Below are positions 12,501 through 35,000 of a stretch of DNA of 64,000 nt, piece after piece. How positions within the stretch are numbered: position 1 is the first letter of the stretch; the number at the start of each line of letters is the position of its first letter. The notes under the pieces are model-generated. The model searched no databases. It saw only the letters and a program-made list of their open reading frames with translations, and was not told the DNA's origin. Source of the DNA: Tribonema minus (Eukaryota; Sar; Xanthophyceae; Tribonematales; Tribonemataceae); assembly GCA_017506865.1 (NCBI GenBank), contig JAFCMP010000124.1:62001-126000 (forward strand), in the 5' to 3' direction. A program made the translations under genes and the position numbers.

Positions 12501-15500
12501 CAAGCAGAAGAAGGCGCAGCGGCGGCGGCAAGGAAAGCTGCAGTAGTGCAGCGGGCAGTTGAACAACCAGCAGTGGCAGTGGAATCAGTGCCGGTTGCTG
12601 AGACGGCTGAGGCGGCAGGGCACTACGAGGCAACACCCTTATTGCAGCTCAACACATCGGCAGTCACAGCGGCGCAGCAGACTGCGGCAGCGGCAGCAGC
12701 AGCCGATGGTCAACAGCAGCAGCAGCAGCAGCAGCCGCCGCAGCAGCAGCAGTATGCGCAGCAGGAGGAACTGAGCACTGCGGCAGCCCCGACTGCAGCA
12801 GCACCAGAGCCTTCACAGCTGGTGGGGGATCAGGCTAAGGAGGCACAGGATGTTTATGTGCCATGGGCGGTGGTGAAGGGTGCTTTGACACCGGGTGATG
12901 CTGCTGCTGCTGCTGCACCAGAACCTGTCTTGCAGCAGCTGGCACCGGAGCGACACTCAGATACCGCCGCCGCCGCCGCCGCCGCTGCAGCTGCGCAGCA
13001 GCAACCGGCACTGGAGCAGGCGGCGGCTTCAACACACGCAGAACTCAGCGACAAGATGGCAGCGCTTGCCATGGACCACGAGGCTGTGAGTAAGTCAGCC
13101 ACTGTCGCGCAGCGCGAAACAGACCATCTGGAGCGTGCTCATGGGGCGTTGGGCGCTGCGGCAGCGCTGACGGCGCGCAACGCCACGGCGCAGCCGAGCG
13201 CAGACGCGGCAGCAACGCACGCGGCGGCGGCGGTTTCGCTGGTAGAAACGGCCGAGGCACGGCCGCACGAAGCTGCGCACGCAGTCGTGGCGGCTGTTAC
13301 ACTGAGCCGTGATGATGACGCAGCTGCTGCTACTCAGCCTGCGGCAGCAGCGGAAGCGGCGGAGGCGGGGGGGGTGGAGGCTGCAGGCAGCAGCAGCGGC
13401 GGCGCAGCAGCGACGCAGCGCGGCGCCATTGCAGGGCGGTGGGAGGGCTGGCGGCGCGCACGCGCGGCGGCGCAGCTGCGCGCGGCGCTGTGCGACGCGG
13501 ATGAGGCGGTGGCGTCGCTCGACGCAGCGCAGCACGGCGGCGGCGCTGCTGCTGCAGCGCTGCTCGGCGACTGGGACGACGTCAGCGCCCGAGACGCATT
13601 GCAAACCGCAAATGTGACTCTGCGCAGCGCGCCCGCCGGCGCCGCCTCTGCGGACGCGCTGGCGGCCAGCCTGCAGGGGGTGCGGCGCGTCGCGGCGGCG
13701 GCGCGCGCGCAGCGCGGCAGCGCGGCGGCGCACGCATCGGAGAGCGAAGCTGCGCGCGAGGGCGCTGCGGAGCGCGCCGATGAGCTGCTTGCGGAGCTGC
13801 GCAGTCTGGAAGTGTTGGCAGCGGCGGCGGGTGATGTTGACGATGATGCTCAGCAGGCGCTGGCGCGAGCGCAGTCCGCGCTGGCCGTTGTTACAGAGGG
13901 TTTGCAGCTAGAGGTGGTGGACAGCAGCGGCGGCGCAGCAGCAGCAGCAGCGGCGGCGCAGCGCGTGGAGGCAGCGCTGGGCGAGGCGGCAGCGCTGATA
14001 ACGAACGCGGCGCGGCGGGTGCACGCAGCATGCGAACAAACAGAGCAGCGTCATGCGGAAAAGCAGCGGCAGCAGCGCGCAGCAGCAGCGGCGGCGGCGG
14101 AGGACACACGCGCCATGCGCAGAGAGGCTACCGCCGCCGCAGCAGCCGCTGCCAGGCTGGCGGCAGCGGCGGCAGCTGCTGACTCCTTGACGGAGCGAAT
14201 CGGCGTGCTCGAACGCGGTGGTGAAGAGGAGCACGCGTCTGCTGCTGCAGCAGCGTACGTGCAGCTGCAGCTGGCCAAGGCAGCGGCGGCACGCACCACC
14301 GCTGAGCAAGCGACCATGTCACCAAAGGCGCTGGAGGCAGCGGCGGCGGAGCGCGATGGCGCGGCGGCGGCGGCGGTGCGTGCGCACGATGCGGCGCGCG
14401 CCGCCGCGTCCATCGCTGACGCGGAGCGTGAGGCGTTCGAGACACAGCTCAGCGAGCTGCGCAGCGAACTGGAGGACGTGCAGGCATCAGCGGCGGCGTT
14501 CACGCAAGGAGCGGCGATTTCCGAAGTTGAAGTTGCAAGCGGCGCGGTCGACGCGTGCGCGCTGCTGCTTGCCGCCGACGCATCGCAGTGGCTGCGCAGC
14601 GCTCAGGTCGCCAGTGCTCAGCAGCTGCTGGTCGCGGCAGAGGCGGCGGTCGGCGGCGCGGCCGACGCCGTCGCGGCCGCTGCTGCTGCGGCGGCGGCGC
14701 AGCGTCAGTCTCAAGAAGCAGTGAGGAGCGCCACCAGAGCTGTCGCGGCGAGGGAGCGGAGGGCTGGCAAGGCAGCAGCGCGGCTGCAGCGGGCAGCACG
14801 TGAGGCGAAAGGCCTGGTGCCCGCAGTCGCCGCCGCTGCTAGGAGCGCGGCAGCAGCAGCAGGCGCCGGTGCCTCTTCCTTTCAGTCTCAGTTTGACACG
14901 GTCACAGAGCTGGTGAGCGCTGCTGATGCGGCGTTGCAGCAGCGCGGCGGCGGCAGCAGCGGCGGCGATTCTGCTGCAGAATTTGATGCCATGGCCGCGG
15001 CGCTAGCGGCAGCGACCGCAGCTGCGCAGACTGCGCTTGCTGTGTGCATGGCGCAGACGGAGGCGGCGGAGCGAGCGCAAGCGGAGGCGTTGGCGCAGGT
15101 GGCAGAGCTCAGAGCGGAGGCTGATGTGGCGGCAGTGTCGCTGGCGGCGGCGGGCGTTGCGCAGCCTGAGGCGCTGCTGCTGGCGATTGTTGAGCTGGAT
15201 GCGCTCGAGGCACTTGCAGGTGAGCTGGTGTATTATTCAGCATGAGGACAAAAAATTACACTGGTGTAGTACAACATTTGCATCTGTTTGTAGGAAACAT
15301 ACTTCTATGTTGAGCAGGTGCGGACAAAGTAAGAACACCACGGCGGCAAACATCGTCTGCCAGAGTCAAGCTGGCGCCGTGGATACCATCACTGTCTCTA
15401 CATTTCTGCATTTGTCCTCAATGCGGAATACTGTTTGCAAGCTGCTGAATGTTGCATCAGTGCAGCCTCTCATGCTTGGCCACCAGCAACGTAACCGGGT

Positions 15501-17152
15501 GCGAGACAGTTCAGGCAACAACAACAATGCATTTCCTTACACCTACTTGCACTGTTGGTTCTATTGCTGTCACAGCGGAGCCAGGCCGCTGGGCGGACGC
15601 TACCGCGGTTGCTGACATGGACAGCAGAACAACAGCTGCCGCATCCGCTGTCACGTCAGCGGCAGCGCAGGCGAACTTGCACCTGTCATCTACTTCAACA
15701 TCAACTTCAACTCAGCGTGCTGCTCTGCAGCCAGCAAAGGTCAGCCACCTTGCAACGGCAGCCAGCACCGGCGGCAGCGATGTTCAGACCACAGCGACTT
15801 ATAAAGAACGCCAGGTCTATGGGTTGATGTCCACGCTTGTGGCGCTGCCGTTGAGCGCTGTGGCTGGTGTTGTGCATGGCATCGCTCAGCTAACGGGAGC
15901 CACTGCGCAAGACCGGCTTGAGAGGGCAGGGGTGGAGCTGGAGCAGGCCCAAGCAGCCCTTGTACAGCAGCTCAACGTGACACTTCCGGGTGCAGAGGCG
16001 CCAGCAGATGCGGTGCCCGCAGCAGCAGCTACGGCGTTGGCGGAGGCTCAGTCAGCACTGCGCGCCGTGCAAGCTGCCCGTACGGACTGCAGTAGCGCCG
16101 ACGCTCGCTGCTCGAGCGGCGCTGCTGCTGCGGCTGTCATGCATGAGGCGACGCGCGCAGCGCAAGCGGCTGCTGCGCAGCTGTCGCTGCTGGCCGCGAC
16201 TGCAGAAGCGGATGCCAGCGCCGCAGCGCTGTCGCAGGCAGAGGCGGCGGAGGCGGCGGCGGAGCTGCAGATAGCGCTTGCCGCTGCCGAAAGCGCGGGC
16301 GTGGCGTTGCCAGCAGAGGTGGCGGCGGCGGTGGCGCAGGTCTCGGATGGTCATCTCGATGCTGCCAGCGCAATGAGCGCTGCTGCCGCAGTAGCGCGCG
16401 CTGCTGGCGCGGCGGTGGATGGAGCGCGGCGGCAGCAGCAGCAGGCAGCGCGCGAGCACCTGCAGCGGCAGCAGCAGCAGGGGAGGCAGGAGCGGCTCGC
16501 GCAGAAGGCGCAGTGGCAGCGGCTGCGGCAGCAGCGCAAGCAGCTCGGGCGGCAGCAGCACGCGCAGCGCAGCGCGGCGGCAGCTGCAGCGGCGACTGAG
16601 CCGCTGTGGTCGACTGCCATGGCCACATTGCCTCCCGGCTCCGATCTTTGGCCGAGCCAGTACCTTTCCTCGTGCGCTGGGCCAGAAGCGCAGCTGGGTG
16701 CTGCTGCGGCCCCGCGGTGCACACCCCACACGCTGTTCATTGATCCTGAGGCCGGTGCGCTGGTTCTGGGGAGGGGGACAGCGCCCACGCAACTCGAGTC
16801 TGTGGTGTGGAGCATGAGGTTTAGGGGGTGCGGCAAGGGGGGCTGCTTCGTCACAGTGCTCAGTAGTGGGGCGGTGGCTGTGCAGCGGCGCAGCGGCAGA
16901 AGTGGCGTTGCGACACTGTGGAAGGTGGACGTGCCGGCGACCAAGCGCAGCACCGCTCAGTCGTGCACCTCTCTCGCGCTTCGCATCTCCCCGCAAGGGC
17001 TGCTCTGCGTCGTGTATGATCAGGGCACGTTGTACTGCTTGCGGCCTGCTGCCCGGGGACAGCAGGGGAGCTTGGCGAAGAAAGTGCTGGGGACTGCCAG
17101 CGTCGCTGCCTATTATGTGGGCTGGACTGCCATCACGTTAGCCGTCGGCTAG
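6504..17152 (+). CDS. giant double TRIC-channel-like protein with coiled-coil and lectin-like tail
   Basis: Five exons (6504-6644, 7852-9462, 10007-10159, 11259-15219, 15576-17152) close in frame to 2480 residues. Residues about 20-270 and 440-740 are two copies of a TRIC/TMEM38-type domain: each has an FGG..LA..LL..P segment, a WYLxNHS segment, a GACGG/SACGG turn and a (R/E)GVPWP.QSA.Y segment, matching the order in animal TRIC channels, which pass K+ across ER membranes to balance Ca2+ release. A Gly/Ser/Ala linker separates the copies. Residues about 740-2330 are Ala/Gln/Glu-rich with heptad-like stretches and polyQ near 12715. Residues about 2340-2440 show three beta-type repeats (GALVLGRG, GAVAVQRR, GLLCVVYDQGTLYCL) reminiscent of bulb-type lectin folds. 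The fusion is unlike known TRIC proteins of about 300 residues. The gene could be two genes if transcription breaks near 15.3 kb, but phases favour one. Confidence 0.7.
9586..9695 (+). repeat. 55-bp tandem duplication in intron 2 of the TRIC gene
   Basis: Two adjacent 55-bp units, 9586-9640 and 9641-9695, differ at only two positions. Both contain the string gaatatcacaaaatgtcac and end in cgagct. They lie between exon 2 and exon 3 and do not include an exon edge. Confidence 0.9.
9835..10033 (+). repeat. tandem copies of the exon 3 acceptor (TRIC gene)
   Basis: The segment from tgtagctcaccatc through the acceptor gtgcag occurs three times, with AG ending at 9882, 9935 and 10006; only the last is the true acceptor. 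The middle copy also carries the first 27 bases of exon 3 (gtgttccgggccaatgcgct...) and then diverges into a stop. Confidence 0.9.
10735..11258 (+). repeat. tandem copies of the exon 4 acceptor (TRIC gene)
   Basis: Five acceptor-like sites, AG ending at 10896, 10972, 11075, 11151 and 11258, are each followed by a version of the exon 4 start (ggcacggcggcgctgcgcgg). Spacings are 76, 103, 76 and 107 bp. The intervening unit, based on ggtactgatatatgtgcatgt, is itself repeated. Only the last copy continues into the long open exon. Confidence 0.93.
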
Positions 17153-18233
17153 TGCGTCGTTGCGCTTTGTATGCAAATGACCAAGTATATATTGAATGCA
17201 TTGTTGCTGCCGCCAGTGAGCACTCCGTCAAATGCACCACATGAGCTTTGCACGTTGTTCCCATCTGGCTTGCGTTCTCATGGAGTGCACATTCAGATTT
17301 CCTGCCAGTGCGCTCGGCTTCGCATTTTGTTTGTGTGAATGCACAGAAACATTGCCGATGAGGCACACCAACAAAACACTTGCCTGAACAAGGGGTTGAA
17401 AACAGCAAGGAAGGCACACGCAGAATGCGGCAGTCATGGCTGTATGGTTCTTGATCTTGTTTTCACAATGGCTGGTCGTACATATTGAAACAGTTGGTGC
17501 TGGCTGTTGCACAGCTTGTAGTGGAGTGGAGTGCGACGTGGTGCTTGTGTTTTCAAGTTGGCAATGCTTGCAATTGGTGACTGTGGGTCATCTGCTGACC
17601 AGACGATGTGAATGCCAGATTCCTGCCAATCCGTGCTGCTGGACCCTTCTGCTGTCTTGTGCAGTATGGTGCAACTATGATTGCCAAGCTCGAGCCGAGC
17701 TCGAACGCTACCGTGTGACAATGTGTTTCATGCGCATGCCTTTCAAGTTGTTTTGGGTATTGCAATATTAAAATGTCTGCATCGAGTCGATGCTTGCACA
17801 AATACATCAGGTGTTGGCATTGAATTTGGCGAGTATTTATGCGCCTCAGGCATATGCAGCAAAGTCTTGCAACACGCCAGTTGCAACCTGACCGACAGCG
17901 GGTTCTGCATCTCACCCAATGAAGCTATTCCGGATGCTATGCATGCAGGGCAGACATTGCTTCGCAAACTCTCCAGCTGCATTGAAACAGACCCTTGTAC
18001 TTGGTAAAGCACAGTGCAAAGGTTCCTCGGGCTCACATGAGCAAGTGACTCGCCTACTTCAATCCTGTCGAAGCTCTAAACCCCCCTACCCCCTCTTTTT
18101 CTTCAGAAGACTATAGCTCTGCCTTTGCACAGCAGCGCAAGATTGGGGGAGAGAACTAGCGGAGGAGGTGTACACACCAGCAGCTATCAGCCGAGGCGCT
18201 AGCGATCTGGACACACTCACAGCAGCTGGAAAA
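17153..18233. other. intergenic, no gene seen
   Basis: This covers the 3' flank of the TRIC gene and the 5' flank of CDC48. Open frames of about 90-120 codons on both strands lack domains, splice logic and the codon bias of neighbouring genes. The CDC48 promoter and 5' UTR must lie in the right part. Confidence 0.5.
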
Positions 18234-27828
<9,595 letters not shown>

Positions 27829-29070
27829 GCAGTGGGGAAGACGCGTGTACGGCGTGTACTCGGTGTGAACTGCGGGTGGACTGTGGGTGGACTCTGCGGG
27901 ATGCACATGTACATGCGCCCCCGGGGGGGTATGTGAGGTAGGTAGCCAGGGGGTGGAGGGGGGTAGGGGGGCGGGGGGAGGCTGCTGGCAGCGGTAGCTG
28001 CGGTCGTTGCATGATCGGGAGTTTGTCCCTGGAGCAGGAAGGCCAGCTGGTGCTCTGCGCGAGGGGTGAGCGGCAGCAGTAGCATCATTGCATTGTGCCA
28101 GTGGCACATTGGGGCTTCTGCTGCTGGTGGCGGCGGCTGCAGACAGTGATTTTATTGGCTAGGGCCCCATCCGCCCCTGCCCCTACATACACTTCAACAA
28201 TGAGTGAGAGCAAAGGCCGCGACGTCTCCGTTCCCTGCTTACATGCTGTGCTGCCTTCGATCAACAATGCTTTGTCGTCAATTCGTGCGCATTACAGAGA
28301 TGTCAGTGCTTCTCACAGGTGCCGTGCATTTATGCATGCGTTCATCAACTCAGCTCAACACACACACCGCAAGACCTGTGGCCGCATGTGGCCGCAGCAT
28401 TGCATTACTGTGGAGACATATGTGCAACGCTGCATATGAGCCTGAGCCTGCAACGGAGACGGCAACCTAGGCAGTCTGCTGTTATGGCGATCTGCTCATG
28501 CTTGCTAACTATCAAACATTGATGCACGAACACTGTGTATTTGCCTTGAAAGTGTGCTATCTTCTGCGAATACGCGGCTGGTGGCAAAACCATGTCGACA
28601 ACAGGGCAGTTGTCATGCGCGCAAACGGATGGTGCTGAAAATTGCCCCATTGGAAAGTCATGTTGACCGCCCTTTCCAGATTCCTCATGATCCAAATCCA
28701 GAGGCAAATTGTAATCGTCTGGGGTGATGTGCATTGAGGCAAGCTGTTGGCATTTTTGCTGAAGCAATCACATACGGAGCCCAGTAGTGGCTGCATATAT
28801 AGGGGCTTTCTTGCAAAGATTGTTGCAATTCTAAAAAGATTGCTGGCATGTGCTTCAACTCGATGCTATGCTCGCAGTTTCTGATTGGTGTCGGTACTCG
28901 TGTAAAATCGATGCCATCATTATTGGGCACAGACAGCGATCGCCCGAGAAAGCCCGCACTGCCGCAGGCGTCTCTCTTTCGGTTTTTTGATCGCACTTAA
29001 AGTGTCAATCGGCAACTTCAACTGGCCGTTGTGATAATACCTGATCAAGTTGTGCCCTTGTGAGTGAGGC
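27829..29070. other. intergenic, CDC48 3' flank, no gene seen
   Basis: G-rich sequence just after the CDC48 stop is probably 3' UTR. Frames on both strands between 28.0 and 29.0 kb have no domain or splice coherence. The TBC1D31 promoter must lie to the right. Confidence 0.5.
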
Positions 29071-32000
29071 ATGGGGACCGATGATGTAGTGGCGAATCAC
29101 ATCGATGTGGACACTCCTGGCAGCAGAGCTCTGCCACTGCAATTTGTTGATGCCAGTCATCGTGATCATCAAAGCAGCAGACACCAGCACGTCGCCACGC
29201 TACACGCTACATCTCGCAGAAGACGCACAGCTCCACTACTAGCCCCTACCCTTAGCGAAGATGGTGCTACGCTCGCCTTTGCCAATGCCCGTGGCTACAT
29301 TACCACTGTGAACCTGGACCGAAGCACGTGCCACATTCAGCACCCAGAGAAGAGCGCGCCAGTTACGAGCCTGACGCTATGCGGGCGCAGAGCGCTGGCC
29401 TCTGGCCATCAGGACGGCAGCATCTGCATCACCTACAGAAATCAGGAGCCGCCCTGTCTGCTCAAAGGTCACCACAAAGAGGCAGTCCAGAGCATCTCGT
29501 ACTCTGCTCACGACAATCTGCTGCTGACGGCGAGCGCGACCTGCGCAGTGCTGTTTGGGGAGGATTCCGACGCTGGCGAGGGCACGGGGCGGTGGGAACC
29601 AAAGAAAGTGCTATATGAGGCCATCCAGGCGGCAGCGCTTGTGGCGCTAGGCGCAGCAGCCGACATGCATGTCGCAGTGCTCAACACGGCGGGCGTCGCC
29701 TGCCTGTGGCGCTGCAGCAACTTCAACTTGCGCCACAAGCTGGTTCCGGCGGCAATGGTGCAATTGAGCACTGATGCAGCGCCGCCAGCCCCTTGCTTTG
29801 CCTTCAGCCACGATGGCGCCACAGCAGTCATTGCCACTGGCGATACGCTCCACGTGTGGAATCTGGCAGCACCGGACCTTCAGGTCGTAGCTGCGGCGCC
29901 GGAGACAGTGGCGGTGCCTTCGCGGCTGGGTGCGGTGACGCAGGTGGCGGTGGCGGGCGCGGACAGCGTGCTCGTGCTGGGCAGCGCTGGCACTATCTTT
30001 GGTCTCAGGTGAGATGAGCGACGCGCAGCTGATGATTTGGGAACAAGAAGGGGGACTCTATATTGTTGTCAACAGTTGGGTTCTGCAGACACATGCAGAC
30101 CATACCTGAGGCAGGGTGTCCATGATCTTTTGGCAATAACTTCCCCTCCACTTGTCGTCGCTTGTTTTTCACAATACCATTTCGGGTAGTGCTTGCACTG
30201 GGCGGCGCTGGCCCCAATCGCAGGCTTGAGAGCTGAGCTGTGCCACAGTGCGCTTGGGACTAGGGCTAGGGTTAGCAACAATGCTGACCCTAAGGTGATG
30301 ATGATGCAGCTCCAACCCTGTCCCTAATCTTATTCCAACTCTGACCCTTAGTGTCGTGGCTTGTGGGACGAGCCGTGCCACAGTGATGATGCTCAAACGC
30401 GCAGCTCTGGTGCAGCGGGCAAGCGGATGCAGCACACGCCGTGGATCACTCATCGCAAGCACCTACATGGATTTGTGGCATCTGTCATGTGTTGTGACAG
30501 GGCCCAAGTTGGGTCACTTTCAGTGCATCTACATGGTGCTCTGACAAAGGTTCTCTACACTTGGTGTCGGCTAGTCTTTGGTGCTTTAATGCCCGGGACA
30601 CAATTTGCTAGCGCAATGCATTTGAGCAGCCTGCTTGAAGAGATTGGCTGCAAGGCGGCAAATGGGTTTGGGTTTGATTAGAGGTGATGGGTAGGAGCAA
30701 GCTGGTCCACCGCAGTTCACAGGGCCTATTGTGTACCTGGACCCTGTACTGATGTTAATTGTTGCTTCAGAGAGTGTGTGTTTGCAACCATAGCAAGAAA
30801 TATCATTTGCGTCAACTGCTGCGGCTTGAAGGCATCGTTTCAATACGATGCAGTGATCAAGCACCTGGGCTTGGTGTTACCCTCCCCAAAATTCTAGCTC
30901 GTGATAAATAGGATCTGTGATAGACCGATACTCATGCCTTTCCTGCAGTGCTCCTTCAAATGGGTATCCCATTCGTGCCGTTCGTCTCCTTACTTTCTGA
31001 CATCGTCTCATGGAGAGCTCAGTGCATTACCAAATTCAGCATGCCTCTCAGAGTGCCTTCATATCCTTAACCCTATTGCCTTTCAAGCCTCAGCCCTGCA
31101 GTAGCCCCAAACTTAGCCCTGGCCCTACATAGCACCTTCTCTCTCTCACTACGCCAATTGGTGCCACCTGCTAATCTCAGGCTGCATCGCAACGCGGGCG
31201 GTGCCCTCGAACACCAGCCATCCGAGCACCTTCATTTTGCCAGCCCAGATACAGGCGTTCAGATCACCTCTTTTGCGACGGACGGCAGCGGCAAGCACCT
31301 GGCAGCCACAACTGCAACTGGCCACGTGTACTTGTGAGTGTCACTATGCTCATGTACAGCACTGTGAAGTTGAGGCAGAAGTTTTGACTGTTCTTATGTC
31401 TGGAGCTACAATCTTCGGTGCTGTACACCGTCAGACATGCTTATGTTACCGCAGAAAGGATCCACTGCACTTAGCAGCGCACCCATGTGTTAGCGAGCAG
31501 AATCGACACTTCAATAGCATCGCTGCTAAACAACACTAGTAGCAGGAATGCTTTGGCAGCAAGAGATTGGTTGCTCAGGTCTCAATCAGCTTCTTAGGGT
31601 TCAAGTAACCCTAACCCTTGCCCTGTCTAAAAGCTATTGCAAGTTTTGCTACTGCTGCTCAGCTCAAGTACAGATGATACAAGTAAGCTGCATTGTGCAA
31701 CGCACTGAGCTCTGGTGCACACCAGTGTTGGTCCGTCAGTCTGCTCGACACGCAATGAAGCATTCTGCGTGAATCCAGACGCCAGCCTTCCCTCAGAGGC
31801 GCTGAGCTTGTCGTGCAGTGTATAAGATGCTCGCCATAACTGTATTTTGGCTTTAGCCATGCATTTGCACCAGATACGTAGATTCATTACTGGTTGTGTC
31901 GTCATGATTGCAGGGGTGTGCAACTCTGTGTCCTGCAGTAAGTAGAGAAGAAGGGCAAGCGCACAGCGGTAGAGCAGCAGCAAGGACCCAAGCATCAGCA

Positions 32001-35000
32001 CACCAGCACCCAAATCAAGCTTCAATCATTGTCGCATGCTTAAAACTAACGGCACACTCTTGCTGCTTGTGGCAGGTTCTGTTTGGATCCAACTGGCAGC
32101 CCTGTGTGGGGCTCAGGCACTGCACGTCGAAAGACAGCATGGGGCATCGGCATCAGCAATCAGCAAGATAATAGGTATGTATACATGAGCAGATGGGTAG
32201 GTATACTTACAGCAAGCAGGGTCAGGACGTAATGGCGTGTGCCTGTTGTTGACAACTTTCTGCATTCACATGTTGAAAGTTCTGGAAAGGTAATTCTTGC
32301 TACAATGCATACATACATACATGCATTTGCTGTTGGTGGTGCGGGCCTTGACACTGTGTTTACAAATTTTTGAATATAGAAGTAATAAATTTTGGCTGGC
32401 TGCTTCGCTGTGCTCTATTATGACAACAAATAGGTAGCGTTTGCGAGCACAAGCAAGGCAGTGAATGTCTTCGCCGCTCTTTCACATGCATGCAGTGAAA
32501 TTCGGCAACGCCCGCCACGCTACAGTAGCAACTTCAACCATCAACATCACCACGTACACAAATGTGACACACATGCACTTTATGTTTACATAGCATAGTG
32601 ACATATACCCTCCATTGCTCATCATGATTACCGTCATCATTGTCTAAGTGTTGCAGGCTGCAGGGTGGGGTTAGGTTACCTAGCCCCAACCCTCACCCTT
32701 CACATGCTTCATTGCCAGTGTTCACCATGCTGGCCGATCTTTATGTGCGCCTGTGCTCAAGCGTCATGCATACATACCTACCGTCCCATCCGCCTGTCCT
32801 CACGCGGTTTTGCATCCACTTGTCAATTTGCAAAACCACTGCGGTCATGTCTTCAACCCTAACCCTGACCCGACAGCACCCCTGCGCTGGCCGCACTCCC
32901 ACCCTGACCCTGGTGATGATCGATGATCATCGATGATCATCACACCGTGCTGCCTGTACTGATCGCCATGAGTACATTGTGAATCAGGGCAGACCCGCAG
33001 CTGGACCTCTGAGCGCTGCTGTAAGCAGAACGCCAACTGTGCTCTCTAAGCAATAAACGTCATGTGCACATGTGCCTGTCATGCACACTTAGCAATCCTT
33101 TTATGATTAAAATCATCATACATCAACACGTGTTCCCCATCTATTTGCCCACCCTGCCCACCATCACATCACAGGCCTGCAGCAGCGTAAGCCGACAACA
33201 ACACCCCCGCGCTCGCCGACCTCCGAGCGCTGCTGCGCCGACCTCCGAGCGCTGCTGCGCGTGCACGGCGTTCATCCCCACACATCATCAGGTGTTCTCT
33301 GTCCTCTAGAGCTCACTACTGTTGTTGTCATCATTGCATCACAGGCCTGCACAACCCGACAACAATGCCACCCCCGCGCTCGTCGACCTCCGAGCGAAGC
33401 TGCGCGCGATCAGTCCTTGATTATTACGACCATCACGTGTTGTCTGTCCTCTGCCGCTCACGGCTGTTGTCGTTTTTATCCTTATATCACAGGCCTGCAC
33501 CTGCACAACCCGACAACAACAACGCCCCCGCGCTCGCCGACCTCCGAGCGCTGCTGCGCGCGCACGGCGCCTTCCCCGCCCCCCACCGCCCCCTCGCATG
33601 GCGCCTGCTGCTAAGCCTGCCGCGCAACCGCGCCGCCTTTGCCGCCCTCACCGCGCGCGGCCCCCACGCCGCCGCCGCCCGCCACATCGCTCAGCGCTTC
33701 CCGCTGCGCTCGCGCCGCGATGCCGCCAAGCTCACGGCCCTCGCATCCGCTCTCGCGCACTGGTCGCCGGTGTTCGGGGAAGCGGAGAACGTTCCTGCGG
33801 TCGTGTTCCCTTTCTTGCGCGCGTTCCGCGGGAATGATCTCGCCGCGTTTGAGTGTGCGATGACGGTGCTGACGTGGTGGGGAAGGGCGTGGCTGGTGAC
33901 GTTTCCGCAGCCGCCGGTGCCGGTGCTGGTGGGGATAGAGGCGGCGCTGCGGCGGCACGACGCGCGCCTAGCTGCGCATCTGCGCAAGTGCGGCGCGGAC
34001 ACGGTCGTGTATGGTGAGAGCTATTTGGCTGCTATGTAAACCTTCACATGAGGATTAGGGTTAGGTTTCTACTTTCAACCCTAACTCTAGACTGAGGCAA
34101 CGCTCAGGCGGCACCACGCGCACCTCGCAGCGCACTTGAGGATGTGGTGGTGTACAGTGAGAGCTGCCTATGAGGGTTCGGCCTGGCCCGTCTGCTAACC
34201 CTAGCATGACTGATGTTGAAGCAGTGTGCGCGTTCGGGTTTGGGGGGAAGGTAAGGATTAGGGTCGTGCTCAATTGGCGCACATCTGCGCTAGTTCGGCG
34301 CATATGTGGAAGTTGTATGGTGAGAGAGCTCTTTTGCTAGCCCTATGACAAGAATTAGGCCTAGACTAGCCCTGAACCTACAAAGCACGAGTGATGGTGT
34401 CTGAGGCAGTGCTCAAGTGGCTTGCCACAGACTTAAAGCAGTGCGGTGCATATGCGATGCGGTACTGTGAGCTCTTCAGGTTCTAACCCCAAGATCAGGC
34501 GCAGTCCTACTGCTCATTCTAGATGAGCCCTCTTAGTGTCAGACGCACGTCTCACAACGCATGCTGACCCTAACCCTAAGAGCGGCGCCAAAACGGCGGC
34601 GTGCAGGTGAGCTGGTCGAAGTCCTAACCCTAGAATGAGGGCTAGTATAACCCTAACCCTACCCTACATCAATGGGGATTGCAGCAGCGCTCAGGAGGCA
34701 CAAATGGCCATAGCTGGCCAGAGATTGAGAGTGTTACACTATTCTTCCTGGAAAGCGATATAATCCAGGGCAAGTGTTCGCTGTTAAGTCACTGTACTTG
34801 GTGCCGTGCACTCCCCACACAAAGTCACAGTGTAGTACACTAATACACTCTTCATACAGTCTGTGTTCTCTGTGGTCTTGTCAAGAGACACCGAGCGGGC
34901 CACCGCCTATGTAGCTGCGCTGATGCATACCTGCCATACCTACATACCATACATACATGTATACAATGTTTTTTACATATATATTTACCTGCCACCATAC

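Noticed and set aside
16052..16996. 314-codon antisense ORF opposite the last TRIC-gene exon
   Set aside because: Arg/Leu-rich shadow frame; the sense frame closes the spliced model and carries lectin-like repeats.
32919..32943. gatgatcgatgatcatcgatg as a regulatory palindrome
   Set aside because: It is simple-sequence repeat of atgatc; a similar patch occurs at 38226-38290 and neither is tied to a gene start.
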